The position numbers were made by a program, and so were the translations under genes. From an uncultured Schlesneria sp. (lineage in GTDB: Bacteria > Planctomycetota > Planctomycetia > Planctomycetales > Planctomycetaceae), in NCBI GenBank assembly GCA_903899985.1, contig CAIULL010000268.1, positions 1 through 58,542 on the forward strand: a DNA stretch of 58,542 nucleotides. Reading direction: 5' to 3'. The notes under the pieces were generated by a model. The model saw nothing but the letters and a program-made list of their open reading frames with translations, was not told where the DNA came from and searched no databases. Shown piece after piece: positions 36,765 through 46,619 of this stretch. Positions within the stretch are counted from its first letter, which is position 1. Every line of letters begins with the position of its first letter.

Positions 36765-37580
36765 TCAACAGACCGGGTCAAGCGTCCCATCGGCGTGCTG
36801 GCGGAACGCCGGTCCTGCCTCTTTCGGAGGGCGCGAGTAAACCTTCAGGCGAATTTTATTGTCATCCACACATCCGGTCACAGCAATGAAAGATGAATTG
36901 CCACCATCGGCCGAGGCACCGACGTACCACTGAAACTCATCAACCTTCGTAAACGAGTCGGTCAAGCGGGACATATCCAGCTCGAAACCCAGCAGTTGCG
37001 AATGGCCATCGTCCTTTCCCCCGACGATTTCTGTGGAACCGAGGTACAGCCGCGCTTCCCACCCGTCATTCGTATATTCGCACTGTGAACCGACGCGGCC
37101 AACTCCGGTCAGCGGGGTAAACAAGGCCGCTGTCTGGTGGATCAGGACTGTCAGCCACTCGGGGCGGCGTTGACGATCGTGTCGATCTCGCTGGTGGTGT
37201 TCAAGTTGCTTAAGTAGGTGTTGTACCAGCAAATGCGAATGGGCCAAGATGGCGGACTCCGGTTGAAATGCCTCTGGATCTCGGTGAAAAACATGCTGCG
37301 AGATCCATCCCGCCCGACGGCTGATGACCAGCCTGTCGCGTTTCAGGTTCGCGACCACATACATATCGGGTGAATCGCCTCGAAAGCCGAGCGGAACTGG
37401 TGAGACTTGTCTTGTCACGCCCATTCGCGGTTCAATCAGGTCAATCACGCACCGTTTGCAGGCGTTCCGAATCTGTCGGAGCATTTGGATTGAACCGATT
37501 CTGCATGCAAAACAACCCGTAACAGCTTGCCGGAGTGTAAGGCTTACAATCTTTTTCGATTCAATCCGTCGGGCAGGCAC
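36765..37580 (-). CDS. Unknown protein
   Basis: No family was recognised. The frame begins at a GTG (37580), and an ATG at 37484 would remove 32 residues; neither has a clear ribosome site, so the N-terminus is uncertain. The middle is rich in His and Arg (LLKQLEHHQRDRHDRQRRPEW). The C-terminal half looks beta-rich (YTNDGWEARLYLGSTEIVGG, DDNKIRLKVYSRPP). There is no clear signal peptide or membrane helix. It is read divergently from the metalloprotease-like gene. Confidence 0.5.
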   Translation of the reverse strand: MPARRIESKKIVSLTLRQAVTGCFACRIGSIQMLRQIRNACKRCVIDLIEPRMGVTRQVSPVPLGFRGDSPDMYVVANLKRDRLVISRRAGWISQHVFHRDPEAFQPESAILAHSHLLVQHLLKQLEHHQRDRHDRQRRPEWLTVLIHQTAALFTPLTGVGRVGSQCEYTNDGWEARLYLGSTEIVGGKDDGHSQLLGFELDMSRLTDSFTKVDEFQWYVGASADGGNSSFIAVTGCVDDNKIRLKVYSRPPKEAGPAFRQHADGTLDPVC

Positions 37581-37768
37581 GACCGTGAATGGTTGTCTCG
37601 AAAATTATAATCAACTGTCAGAAAAGAACTTGCAGCACAAAATCAAGTTCGGCAAGAGTTGCCGAACGGAAATTGGTGCACCAGTTGCTTTCCGATCGAA
37701 TACCCTTCACCAAATGGCATGATGCCATTTCCCAGACAAATTCATTTCAATCAGAATTCGGAATCAGC

Positions 37769-38800
37769 ATGGACGCTTTCTTCCGTGGTTTTCTATTAGT
37801 CGGCGCATTGGCGTCGGTTGGAGCGGGTTTTCGCACGCCCAATTTCGTCGTTGAAGCCCCTACCGCTGAATTTGCAAAACAGGTGGGAGAGGCAGCGGAA
37901 ATCTACCGCAAAGAGCTTGCCATTGAATGGACCGGGCAACCACTGCCTGGTAACTGGAAGCAACCGTGCCCCATTTCCGTCAAAGTGGGAAACATCGGTG
38001 CTGGAGGTAAAACGACCTTCAATTTTCAAGCCGGCGAGGTTTACGGATGGAGGATGGAGATCCAGGGGACTGAGCAACGAATTCTCGATTCGGTGCTACC
38101 GCACGAGATCAATCATACGATTTTCGCCAGTCATTTCCGTCGTCCGTTACCCCGCTGGGCCGATGAAGGGGCCGCGTCGCTGATTGAACATGATTCCGAA
38201 CGAAATCGCTTGCGAGATATCCATAGCAAAGTCATGGGAACACGTCGCAAAATCCCGCTGAAAGCATTGCTGGATATCAAAAACTATCCGCAGGATAAAC
38301 AGGATGTTTTGACACTCTACGCCGAAGGGCATTCACTCGCCGATTTTCTGATTCAGAACAGCAGCAAGCCACAGTACCTGCAATTAATGGCGATGGCCTA
38401 CGATCGAGGCTGGGAGCCTGCGTTGAAGACTCTTTATGGTTACAAAAGCATTGATGCTCTGGAAAAAGAATGGGATCAATGGGTCATGGCCGGAAGTGCA
38501 AAGCTGAATATTCCGGCCGGATCACAAGTCGCAACCCGAGAACGAAATCCATCCGAATCGCCCATCATCCGCAGCCAGTCTCCAGACGAATTGCCCAAGC
38601 TGGGTGAACCAAAACCGATCAAAACACGAGGAACGGCAGAGGAACGTGATCTGAATGTTGTTGCCGAAACACCAACGGCACCCTCACGCCGAAGCCGAAA
38701 CGGTTTGCAGGAACCGTTGTTGACCCTGGAAACAGTCTCCAGTGGAGCGGCCAAGATCCCACAGATGCCGCCAGGTCGTTTCGAAGATGGCGATCAATAA
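37769..38800 (+). CDS. Secreted putative zinc metalloprotease (HExxH)
   Basis: A 343-residue exported protein (signal in MDAFFRGFLLVGALASVGA). HEINH near residues 112-116 fits the zinc-binding HExxH motif, and RWADEGAASLIEH about 20 residues on gives a likely third ligand (Glu), as in gluzincin peptidases. The N-terminal domain (FRTPNFVVEAPTAEFAKQVG) is of the type seen in planctomycete basic-secretory and peptidase-MA-like proteins. The C-terminal 100 residues are proline-, arginine- and serine-rich and probably disordered. Substrate unknown. The ATG at 37769 is chosen because the earlier in-frame start has no export signal. Confidence 0.72.
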   Translation: MDAFFRGFLLVGALASVGAGFRTPNFVVEAPTAEFAKQVGEAAEIYRKELAIEWTGQPLPGNWKQPCPISVKVGNIGAGGKTTFNFQAGEVYGWRMEIQGTEQRILDSVLPHEINHTIFASHFRRPLPRWADEGAASLIEHDSERNRLRDIHSKVMGTRRKIPLKALLDIKNYPQDKQDVLTLYAEGHSLADFLIQNSSKPQYLQLMAMAYDRGWEPALKTLYGYKSIDALEKEWDQWVMAGSAKLNIPAGSQVATRERNPSESPIIRSQSPDELPKLGEPKPIKTRGTAEERDLNVVAETPTAPSRRSRNGLQEPLLTLETVSSGAAKIPQMPPGRFEDGDQ

Positions 38801-38999
38801 AGCGAATCGCGACCCCATCCTGAATCGGGCTCTCAGTCGAAGAACATCAGAAGTGAATGACAAGTCTTCCACGTCCCGCAGCACGTCGAATTAAGTTCAC
38901 TCGCAGCGATCTAGAACGCCGGGACACAATTCTCGTTCGGCACAGTGAGCAAATTCTGTTGGAGCCAAACTGTTTTCTCAGTTGCCTCTGTCCCAACAG

Positions 39000-39021
39000 T
39001 TAAGACAGAGTTTTGTCTTAA
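39000..39021. promoter_or_regulatory. TTAAGACA dyad
   Basis: TTAAGACA and TGTCTTAA are perfect inverted copies six bases apart. They lie far (about 230 bases) from the nearest gene, so the role is unclear. Confidence 0.3.
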
Positions 39022-39206
39022 AGTATAGACTTCGTGCAAGTTAACTTCATCCGCTGCTACTGAACAGCGCGAAGTGCTCAGCCCCAATCGAAATTTCTTC
39101 TGACTCCTATTCTACAGCACAATTCGCCTTGGAAAATTCCAAAGGGCGTTGTCTTCAGGTTCTGGTGAGGAAACGCGGCTGTCACGCGACTTCTCGAGAA
39201 AACAGA

Positions 39207-39242
39207 AAAACCCCAAAAAACAGAGTGTTTCCTTGGGGTTTT
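39207..39242 (-). terminator. Terminator of tRNA-Cys
   Basis: On the minus strand AAAACCCC pairs with GGGGTTTT, with a second internal stem AAACA/TGTTT around CTC. More T follow. It starts seven bases beyond the tRNA's 3' end, as expected of its terminator. Confidence 0.8.
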
Positions 39243-39248
39243 CTCAAA

Positions 39249-39320
39249 AGGCTCCGGTCGGAGTCGAACCGACGATGACGGATTTGCAATCCGTTGCCTT
39301 AGCCACTTGGCCACGGAGCC
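39249..39320 (-). tRNA. tRNA-Cys (anticodon GCA)
   Basis: The minus strand reads GGCTCCG at the 5' end and CGGAGCC at the 3' end, a perfect seven-pair acceptor stem. The anticodon loop TTTGCAA lies in the stem GGA/TCC and gives anticodon GCA, which reads UGU/UGC. GGTTCGACTCC is the T arm. The discriminator base is U, as is usual for cysteine tRNA, and CCA is not encoded. Confidence 0.97.
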
Positions 39321-39550
39321 AGCGAGTTTAAGTATCGACGAATGTCCGAAATGAATTGAGCTTTCTTTCCGTGTTATCCGAAAAGTCCGCGTAAAATTCA
39401 TAATCGGCACAATCGGCAACCGGAATGTAGCGACGCAGGTTCGGACAGTCAATCGCCTGAGCGATCTTGTTTGAACCCTGGAACTGGCGAATCCTGCCAT
39501 CAAGCGCGATAATCGGGTTTGCGAATTATACGCTCTTGGGTGGAAACATC

Positions 39551-42500
39551 ATGAACAAAAAACCTGCTCTATTCCTGCGGGGCCACCTTGCGTGGCTCGC
39601 GGTTTTGATTGTCGCGAGCTCTTCGCTGGTTGCCGCAGAAGATGGGGTCAATTTCAATCGAGATATTCGGCCGATCCTTTCGGATAAATGCTTCGCCTGT
39701 CACGGTCTCGACAAGCTTGCTCGCAAAGCCGATTTGCGGCTTGATCGGCGGGAGTCTGCTGTTGAAACCAAAGCGATCGTGCCCGGTGAACCAGAAAAAA
39801 GTGCCGTCATCGAACGGATCTTTTCGACCGACGACGAAACTGTGATGCCTCCGAAGAAGTCGAACAAACCGCTGACCGATGATCAGAAAGCCTTAATTCG
39901 TCGCTGGATCGCAGAAGGAGCCGAATATCATCCTCACTGGTCGCTGATCCCCGTCCCGAAACAGGTTGAAGTACCAAAACTGAATGAAAAGGCCAATTGG
40001 GTCAGAAACCCGATTGATGCCTTTGTTATGTTTCGGCTGCAGCAAGAGGGATTGCAGCCGCCGGCCGAGGCAACTCGGGAAACGTGGTTACGTCGCGCGA
40101 GTTTTGATCTGACCGGGCTTCCTCCGTCGCTGGCTGATCTCGACAAGTTTCTGCAAGACACATCGTCCAACGCTTATGAGCAGGCAGTCGATCGATTGCT
40201 GGAATCACCTGCTTACGGTGAACGAATGACGAATGAATGGCTTGATGTCGCACGGTATGCAGATACGTTTGGTTATCAAGCGGATCGGGACACTCATCTT
40301 TGGCCATGGCGCGATTGGGTCATTCGTGCTTTCAACAATAACCTTTCCTACGATCAATTTATTACCTGGCAGACAGCGGGTGATCTCATTCCCGATGCAA
40401 CTGGTGACCAGCGATTGGCAACAGCGTTTAACCGCTTGCATCGTCAGACGAACGAAGGGGGAAGTATCGAAGAAGAATTTCGTCAGTCGTACATTGCTGA
40501 TCGTGTGGTTACAAACGGGACTGCGTTCCTGGGGCTGACGCTGGAATGTGCTCGCTGCCATGATCATAAGTACGACCCGATCGCTCAGGCCGACTTCTAC
40601 AAGCTCGCCGCGTTCTTTTCGAACATTGATGAACATGGACTCTATTCACACTTCACCGAAACCGCTCCGACACCGTCATTGCTTCTTTACGAGGGTGACC
40701 AGAAAACTCGCCACGAAGAACTGCTTGCCAAAATACGGTTAAGCGAATCGAATCTGGACCGAATTCGCGACGACGCTCGACAGCGTTTTGCGGAGCATTG
40801 GTCATCAAAGCTTGAGATCAACAATGTTGGTTCGCTGTCGCAAGTTCTCAATCGCAATTCATCAGTCACCCCTGCAAAACCGGGGACTGCTGCATCCGCT
40901 TCGGCAAATACGTCGTTCACGCCGAAGCTTCGCCTGAATTTCGATGATGCGAAACCGAATGGTGAGAACAAGCTGGTCCCCGGCATTGCTGGCCAGGCAA
41001 TTGAATTCAGTGGCGACGATGCATTCGGTTGTCCGGGCTCAGGCAAATATGGGCGAACGTCTCCGTTTTCAATTTCGGTCTGGTTAAAACCCGCCGAACA
41101 CAAACCGCGTGTTGCGATCTTGCATCAGTGTGTCGCGGCCGAAGACGCGGCTTTCCGAGGGTATTCTCTGGTTCTTGATAACGGCCACCCCCAGTTTTCG
41201 CTGATCCATTTCTGGCCGGGAAATGCAATCCAGATACAGGCGCAGCAACAGATCCCCCTCAATGAGTGGACTCACATTGCAATCGTCTACGACGGTAGCA
41301 GCAAGGCCGCAGGACTTCGGCTTTATCTCGACGGCAGACCTGCCGATGTGGTCGTGGTCAAAGATAAGTTAACTCGTGATATTAAACATCGGCCCGAATG
41401 GGGGGATTCGAATTCGGGTGGAGTCGAGATGTCGCTCGGAGCACGCTTTCGAGACGTTGGTTTCCGCCACGGAGCGATTGATGAACTCGCAGTATATGAT
41501 CATGAGATTTCTCCCCTGGAAGTGATCAAGCTCAGCCGCGAATTTCGTGTCCTGGCGACGCCTGCAGGTGAAACGGCAATACCTCTTTCCGATGCGGCGC
41601 GCTTCGAGCATTACCTGCTCAGGGAGGATGAGCCCTACCAGACCGCAAGCAAAGAATTGCAAGTACTTCGCAGTCAGGAGAACGAGCTCGTGACACTCGT
41701 CAAGCAGATCATGACGATGCAGGAAATGCCCGAACCGCGACCGACGCACATTCTCAAACGAGGTGCGTATGATTCACCGGGTGAATCAGTTACGGCAGAC
41801 ACCCCCGGCAGTATCCTGCCGTTCCCGGCAGAATATCCTCGAAACCGGCTGGGGCTGGCCAGATGGATGACTGATGACCGTAACCCCTTGACCAGCCGCG
41901 TTGCCGTTAACCGATTGTGGAGTCTCTTTTTTGGCCGAGGTCTCGTGGCATCGGTCGAAGATTTTGGAGGGCAAGGTCAAAATCCATCGCATCCGGAACT
42001 GCTGGACTGGCTGGCCAGAGATTTCATGGATCACGGTTGGAACGTCAAACAATTCTGTAAACAGGTCGTCCTATCAGCGACTTACCGTCAATCGTCACGC
42101 CCTTCTGATCCAAAACTTTATCACGAAGATCCAGAGAACCGGCTGCTGGGCCGAGGTCCTCGATATCGACTTTCTGCCGAACAACTACGTGACAACGCGA
42201 TCGCGGTCAGCGGGTTACTGGTCACGAAAATCGGCGGACCAAGCGTAATGCCTTACCAGCCTGCCGGTCTGTGGGAAGAGGCTGGAACCGGAAAAACTTA
42301 CTCGCAATCCAAGGGTGAAGGACTGTACCGTCGAAGCCTTTACACATTCTGGCGTCGAACTTCGCCTCCACCCAGTATGCGAACATTTGACGCAACCAGC
42401 CGCGAAGTCTGTACAGCCAGGCGCGAACGAACGGCAACTCCGCTGCAATCGCTTGTACTCCTCAACGACCCTCAATTCATTGAGGCGGCACGTGTCCTGG

Positions 42501-42784
42501 CGGAAAAACTGATCAAACAACCCGATTCAGACCTCGAATCCCGCATCCATCAGGCGTTCCGAATGCTGACCAGTCGATCGCCATCCCCAAAAGAAATCGA
42601 CATCCTGAAGCGGCTGTACCGTGACCAGAAGACGTATTTCAATTCGGTTCCTGACGAAGCCAAACAGTTTATTTCCATTGGCGAGACTCCCCGCGACGAA
42701 GGCATCGACCCAACCGAGCACGCCGCCATGACAGTCGTCATCAACAACCTCCTCAACTTCTCCGAATCCTTCACGAAATATTAG
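39551..42784 (+). CDS. PSCyt1-DUF1549-LamG-DUF1553 planctomycete cytochrome protein
   Basis: A 1077-residue exported protein (signal in GHLAWLAVLIVASSSLVAA). Domains in order: PSCyt1 with CFACHG near residue 47 (haem c motif) and the HWSLIP boundary; DUF1549 (TWLRRASFDLTGLPPSLADL to CARCHDHKYDPI near 334, a second CxxCH); a LamG domain at about 460-665; and DUF1553 (GLARWMTDDRNPLTSRVAVNRLW, FCKQVVLSATYRQSS) to the end. These proteins are abundant in planctomycetes and often followed by a DUF1501 partner, which is absent here. They are thought to work in polysaccharide breakdown, but this is unproved. The ATG at 39551 starts the signal peptide. Confidence 0.93.
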   Translation: MNKKPALFLRGHLAWLAVLIVASSSLVAAEDGVNFNRDIRPILSDKCFACHGLDKLARKADLRLDRRESAVETKAIVPGEPEKSAVIERIFSTDDETVMPPKKSNKPLTDDQKALIRRWIAEGAEYHPHWSLIPVPKQVEVPKLNEKANWVRNPIDAFVMFRLQQEGLQPPAEATRETWLRRASFDLTGLPPSLADLDKFLQDTSSNAYEQAVDRLLESPAYGERMTNEWLDVARYADTFGYQADRDTHLWPWRDWVIRAFNNNLSYDQFITWQTAGDLIPDATGDQRLATAFNRLHRQTNEGGSIEEEFRQSYIADRVVTNGTAFLGLTLECARCHDHKYDPIAQADFYKLAAFFSNIDEHGLYSHFTETAPTPSLLLYEGDQKTRHEELLAKIRLSESNLDRIRDDARQRFAEHWSSKLEINNVGSLSQVLNRNSSVTPAKPGTAASASANTSFTPKLRLNFDDAKPNGENKLVPGIAGQAIEFSGDDAFGCPGSGKYGRTSPFSISVWLKPAEHKPRVAILHQCVAAEDAAFRGYSLVLDNGHPQFSLIHFWPGNAIQIQAQQQIPLNEWTHIAIVYDGSSKAAGLRLYLDGRPADVVVVKDKLTRDIKHRPEWGDSNSGGVEMSLGARFRDVGFRHGAIDELAVYDHEISPLEVIKLSREFRVLATPAGETAIPLSDAARFEHYLLREDEPYQTASKELQVLRSQENELVTLVKQIMTMQEMPEPRPTHILKRGAYDSPGESVTADTPGSILPFPAEYPRNRLGLARWMTDDRNPLTSRVAVNRLWSLFFGRGLVASVEDFGGQGQNPSHPELLDWLARDFMDHGWNVKQFCKQVVLSATYRQSSRPSDPKLYHEDPENRLLGRGPRYRLSAEQLRDNAIAVSGLLVTKIGGPSVMPYQPAGLWEEAGTGKTYSQSKGEGLYRRSLYTFWRRTSPPPSMRTFDATSREVCTARRERTATPLQSLVLLNDPQFIEAARVLAEKLIKQPDSDLESRIHQAFRMLTSRSPSPKEIDILKRLYRDQKTYFNSVPDEAKQFISIGETPRDEGIDPTEHAAMTVVINNLLNFSESFTKY

Positions 42785-42933
42785 ATTTGCACGGAATGCA
42801 TCGGTTCAAAATGGAGACGACGTTTGCAAGTTGGGTGTTGTTTGATCGTTGAAAGCGTCGCTCTTGTTTTTGATACCGATAATTATGTCGGAACATCGTC
42901 TGGTTGTTGCGTTAAGGTTATTCGTCAGGGTGA

Positions 42934-43395
42934 ATGAAGGGGCTTTCGATCGCGATGAAATCAACAAAGTCGCACAGGATTCAGTTAAAAGGTCCCTGGA
43001 ATTATGACTGGAAGTCTTCCCTGATTGACGGGTCAGCGCCGACGACTCCCTCTGGAACAGTCACCATGCCACGCGACTGGCAATCTCTTTTTGGTGATTC
43101 ATCGGGGACGGCGGAATTTCGGCGAAAATTTCATCGCCCGACGAACGTGGAATCACACGAAACCGTGATTCTGGTCTTTACTGGAATTCGCGGCCGGCTC
43201 GCGGTCTGGTTGAATCGTGATTCGCTTGTTGAGTTCCACAGGATCGGAGACTCGGTTGAGTTCGACGTCACTTCGCAATTGAAGGAATATAACGAACTTC
43301 GCGCCGAGATCACGTTTGATCCACAAGCCGAGCGAGACGTTTCTGGCGGGCTGTATGGTGTCGTTGCGTTGGACATTCGGTGGGACGAGGGCTAA
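42934..43395 (+). CDS. Stand-alone jelly-roll (GH2 N-domain-like) protein
   Basis: A 153-residue protein resembling the sugar-binding N-domain of GH2 beta-galactosidases: WNYDWKSSLIDG, TVTMPRDWQSLFGDSSGTAEFRRKF, RLAVWLNRDSLVEF and QLKEYNELRAEITFD. The catalytic barrel is missing and there is no signal peptide. An in-frame ATG at 42955 would drop seven residues. It may bind a glycan or be the remnant of a larger enzyme; the frame looks intact. It follows the cytochrome gene by 150 bases. Confidence 0.6.
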   Translation: MKGLSIAMKSTKSHRIQLKGPWNYDWKSSLIDGSAPTTPSGTVTMPRDWQSLFGDSSGTAEFRRKFHRPTNVESHETVILVFTGIRGRLAVWLNRDSLVEFHRIGDSVEFDVTSQLKEYNELRAEITFDPQAERDVSGGLYGVVALDIRWDEG

Positions 43396-43696
43396 CGAAT
43401 TATTGCGCCCCAAAATCGAGGTCTGTAAACAACTTTCAACGACCCTGTGCGCTTTTTCGTTGCTTTCGCTATGACAAAAAGGGCAACAAAACGAGACTGT
43501 TCAGCCTATTCAATCGGAATTCGCGTTTCGGTTTGTCCCCTTTGAGGGCCTGAAAAAAAATTTTACGTGAAATGCAATGTGTGGCAAAAAAACGTGCCTC
43601 ACAATCATTGGCCGATCGACTACAATGAGGAGCGATCGTTTTTATGTCGTTGAATCCGTTGTTTAGAACTCGCCTCGACCTCCTTTGAGCATCCGA
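43396..43696. other. Intergenic region before nusB
   Basis: No gene is seen. A TACAAT at 43621-43626 could be a -10 element for nusB, but no matching -35 is visible. Confidence 0.3.
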
Positions 43697-44164
43697 ATGT
43701 CATCCCGCCGTCATCAAGCCCGTGAAGTTGTCTTGCAAATGTTGTTTCAGAAAGATCTGAACCCGGATGTTTCCGCAGATATGATTCGTGAACAAATGCA
43801 GGAAATGCTCGATAACAATGAGCAAAATTGTCGGTTTGCCTGGAGCTTGTTTGCCGGAACAGTTGAGTCACTCAAGGCGATTGACCAGAAAATCGAGTCG
43901 GTTGCATCGAACTGGAAACTGAGCCGGATGCCGCCAACCGACCGAAACGCGATTCGACTCGGTGCGTTTGAGCTTTTGTACACTGACACGCCGCATCCGG
44001 TTGTGATTGACGAAGCCTTGGAACTCGCCAAGAGTTTCGGCTCCGCTCAGTCCGCCTCCTTCGTAAACGGCATCCTGGATAAGCTGGTACCTGAAGCCAA
44101 GCGTACTGCAGTTCCCGCAAAGGTCGATTCAACCGAGCCTGCCTCTGAAGCATCGAAAGATTGA
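43697..44164 (+). CDS. nusB: Transcription antitermination factor NusB
   Basis: A 155-residue protein matching NusB in length and motifs: RRHQAREVVLQMLFQKDLNP at the N-terminus, LSRMPPTDRNAIRLGAFELLY and HPVVIDEALELAKSFGSAQSASFVNGILDKL at the C-terminus. NusB binds NusE and boxA RNA to allow antitermination on rRNA operons. The ATG at 43697 is preferred over a TTG 12 bases earlier. The copper ATPase gene converges from the other side, 20 bases away. Confidence 0.95.
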   Translation: MSSRRHQAREVVLQMLFQKDLNPDVSADMIREQMQEMLDNNEQNCRFAWSLFAGTVESLKAIDQKIESVASNWKLSRMPPTDRNAIRLGAFELLYTDTPHPVVIDEALELAKSFGSAQSASFVNGILDKLVPEAKRTAVPAKVDSTEPASEASKD

Positions 44165-44183
44165 TTCGAGCAACGGTGATCAT

Positions 44184-46619
44184 TCACTTTTGCAAATTTT
44201 CTGTCACAGTCAGCTTGGCTGAGCGAAGTCTCAGGGCATTGGCGATCACCGAGACGGAGCTTAAGCTCATTGCTGCTGCGGCAATCATTGGGCTGAGCGT
44301 GATCCCCCAGATGGGATAAAGGATCCCTGCTGCGACCGGGATTCCGATCACGTTATAGGCGAAAGCAAAAACAAGATTCTGTCGGATATTGACCGAAATC
44401 TGGCGACTGAGCCGGATTGCCTTGGGAATTCCCAACAGATCTGGCCGAACGAGGATCACACCCGCCGACTGCCTGGCAATTTCAGTTCCGGTTCCCAATG
44501 ACAGGCCGACATCTGCCGCCGCTAATGCGGGGGCATCGTTGATTCCGTCACCCGCCATCCCCACGCGGTGTCCCTCTTTCTTTGACTTGTTGATGATCGA
44601 AAGTTTGTCATCTGGCTTCAGACCTGCAAATATTTCTGACTGGCTGATATCAAGCTCCGTGGCAATTCGGGTTGCGACATCGGGGCGGTCGCCGGTCAAC
44701 ATCTGAACTCGAACGTTCAGCGACTTCAGATCTCGAATTGCTTCCCTTGCGGAAACACGTACGGAATCCGAGAAATTGATTTCGCCGACCGCGTGACCAT
44801 CGACGGAGACCGTGGCGGACATCAGGGCTGCTGCGCGACCGGTCGAGGACTTGGAATATTCGTCGTTGACTCCCACAGTCACGACTTTTCCATCGACGCG
44901 ACCGCGAACTCCGGTTCCGGGGATCGCCTGGAACTCGGTGACGTTTTTCCAGGTCAACTTCTCAGCACGAGCCGCATCCAGGACTGCGCGGGCCAGTGGA
45001 TGTTCGCTGAATTGTTCGACGGACGCGGCCAGCAAGAGCACTTCATTTCCCGTGTGTCCTTCCGCAGGCACGACACCAATCACCGACGGTCGACCTTCCG
45101 TTAAGGTCCCGGTCTTATCGATACACAACGTGTCGACTCGACCGAGCTGTTCCAGTGATTCTGCGTCGCGAAACAAGATTCCCTCCCTCGCTCCGCGTCC
45201 CATTCCGACGGTAATGGCCATCGGAGTCGCCAGCCCGAGTGCACACGGACACGCGATAATGAGGACCGCAACGGCGTTGGTCAGCGCGTGGTTCCAGCGA
45301 GGAGTTGGCCCAATCGTCAGCCAGCAGAAAAATGCCGCTACCGCAATGAAGACGACGACCGGTACAAACCAGCCGGCCACTTGATCGGCCAATCGCTGTG
45401 CTGGCGCGCGACTTCGTTGTGCCTTGCTCACCAGATCAACGATCTGGGAAAGCATTGTCGATCGACCAACTCGCTCGGTTTGCATGAGAAACGACCCGGT
45501 CTGATTCACCGTTCCGCCGATGATGGAGTCTCCCGACCGCTTCGATACCGGCATTGGTTCACCGGTCAACATCGCTTCATCAATCGTCGTCAGAATGGGA
45601 CGCAGGGCGCGAGGTGAATCCAAAGTCGAAGCGGGATCTTGAGTCGCATTCCGACCATCGGATGATGCTCGTTCGTTCGTTAAGAATGAATCGTCAAGTA
45701 CGATTCCATCGACGGGAACCCGCTCACCTGGACGCACGCGCAAGACATCCCCTGCGACAATTTCTGCCAGGGGAACGTCATTTTCCTTTCCGTCCCGGAT
45801 ACGGTGCGCTGTCGTCGGCACAAGTTCCATCAGTTCCCGGATCGCCTGACCCGTTCGCCGACGTGCAGCCCCTTCGAGAATTTGCCCCAGAAGAACGAGC
45901 GTTGTAATGACCGCAGCGGATTCGAAATAGAAATCGTGATGATGGCCTGAGCCTGCGATGAGCATCCAGAGGCTGAAACCAAACGCCGCTCCGACACCTA
46001 ACAGAATCAGCGTGAACATGTTGAATTGCCGAGTGACCAGCGATTTCGCTCCGATGACCCAGAACGGCATGCCGCACCATCCGACAACCGGCAACGCCAA
46101 AATCAGTTGCAGGATCGCCGAGGTTGAATGAGAAAAGATTCGATCGAGCGGGATTCCGACCATTGGCCCCATCGACACGATGAACAGCGGCACGGTACAG
46201 ACCGTTGCGACAACAAACCGACGCCACAAGTCGTTTTGTCCCGCGTCCTGATTTGAGGAACTGGCCGTCGTAAGATCCGGTTCCAGTGCCATTCCACAAA
46301 CGGGACAACTCGCTGGATGGTCGCTCGTCACTCCCGGGCACATGGGGCAGAAATAGCTCGTACCGGGCGGCGGCGGTTCCGTGATGGCAGGGGGCGGATT
46401 CAGAAACTTGGTACGACAATGCTCGCAGCAGAAATACCAACTTTTCCCATCCCGTTCGCAAGAGATGGCCGTTTTTGGATCGACCGACATCCCACAGATC
46501 GGGTCTACTTCCAGGCCTGCGGGTGGAGTGTCCTTAATGACTGTGAGAACGGGAAAATTGAACGGCGGTCGAACGTCATTCACAATGACCAAACTTTCCC
46601 AATAGACAATATTCGCCAA
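44184..46619 (-). CDS. copA: Cu(I)-transporting P-type ATPase with YHS and metal-binding domains
   Basis: An 811-residue P1B-1 ATPase. Residues 37-73 are a YHS domain (DPICGMSVDPKTAISCERDG, WYFCCEHCRTKF) and 88-115 a second metal-binding domain (YFCPMCPGVTSDHPASCPVCGMALEPD). Then come TGEPMPV (actuator), CPCALGLATPMAI (transport site), DKTGTLTEG (phosphorylated Asp), SEHPLARAV (HP motif) and GDGINDAPALAAADVG. MSLSSVSVIANALRLR in the last helix fits a Cu(I) site. It exports copper. No classical HMA domain is present at the N-terminus. The TTG start at 46619 is doubtful; the GTG at 46583 would remove 12 residues. A dyad upstream (46670-46691) may be its operator. Confidence 0.92.
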   Translation of the reverse strand: MANIVYWESLVIVNDVRPPFNFPVLTVIKDTPPAGLEVDPICGMSVDPKTAISCERDGKSWYFCCEHCRTKFLNPPPAITEPPPPGTSYFCPMCPGVTSDHPASCPVCGMALEPDLTTASSSNQDAGQNDLWRRFVVATVCTVPLFIVSMGPMVGIPLDRIFSHSTSAILQLILALPVVGWCGMPFWVIGAKSLVTRQFNMFTLILLGVGAAFGFSLWMLIAGSGHHHDFYFESAAVITTLVLLGQILEGAARRRTGQAIRELMELVPTTAHRIRDGKENDVPLAEIVAGDVLRVRPGERVPVDGIVLDDSFLTNERASSDGRNATQDPASTLDSPRALRPILTTIDEAMLTGEPMPVSKRSGDSIIGGTVNQTGSFLMQTERVGRSTMLSQIVDLVSKAQRSRAPAQRLADQVAGWFVPVVVFIAVAAFFCWLTIGPTPRWNHALTNAVAVLIIACPCALGLATPMAITVGMGRGAREGILFRDAESLEQLGRVDTLCIDKTGTLTEGRPSVIGVVPAEGHTGNEVLLLAASVEQFSEHPLARAVLDAARAEKLTWKNVTEFQAIPGTGVRGRVDGKVVTVGVNDEYSKSSTGRAAALMSATVSVDGHAVGEINFSDSVRVSAREAIRDLKSLNVRVQMLTGDRPDVATRIATELDISQSEIFAGLKPDDKLSIINKSKKEGHRVGMAGDGINDAPALAAADVGLSLGTGTEIARQSAGVILVRPDLLGIPKAIRLSRQISVNIRQNLVFAFAYNVIGIPVAAGILYPIWGITLSPMIAAAAMSLSSVSVIANALRLRSAKLTVTENLQK

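Larger units (their letters stand above)
38801..39248. other. Gene-free stretch with dyads, before tRNA-Cys
   Basis: No gene is seen here. It holds a paired dyad (TTAAGACA motif, see 39000-39021), a looser CTGTTGG/CCAACAG pair near 38957-38999, a TTGGAA/TTCCAA palindrome near 39130 and the tRNA terminator at its right end. Confidence 0.45.

Noticed and set aside
45778-46461. Minus-strand frame of 227 codons
   Set aside because: It is a different frame of the copper ATPase, which covers the same bases with all P-type motifs.
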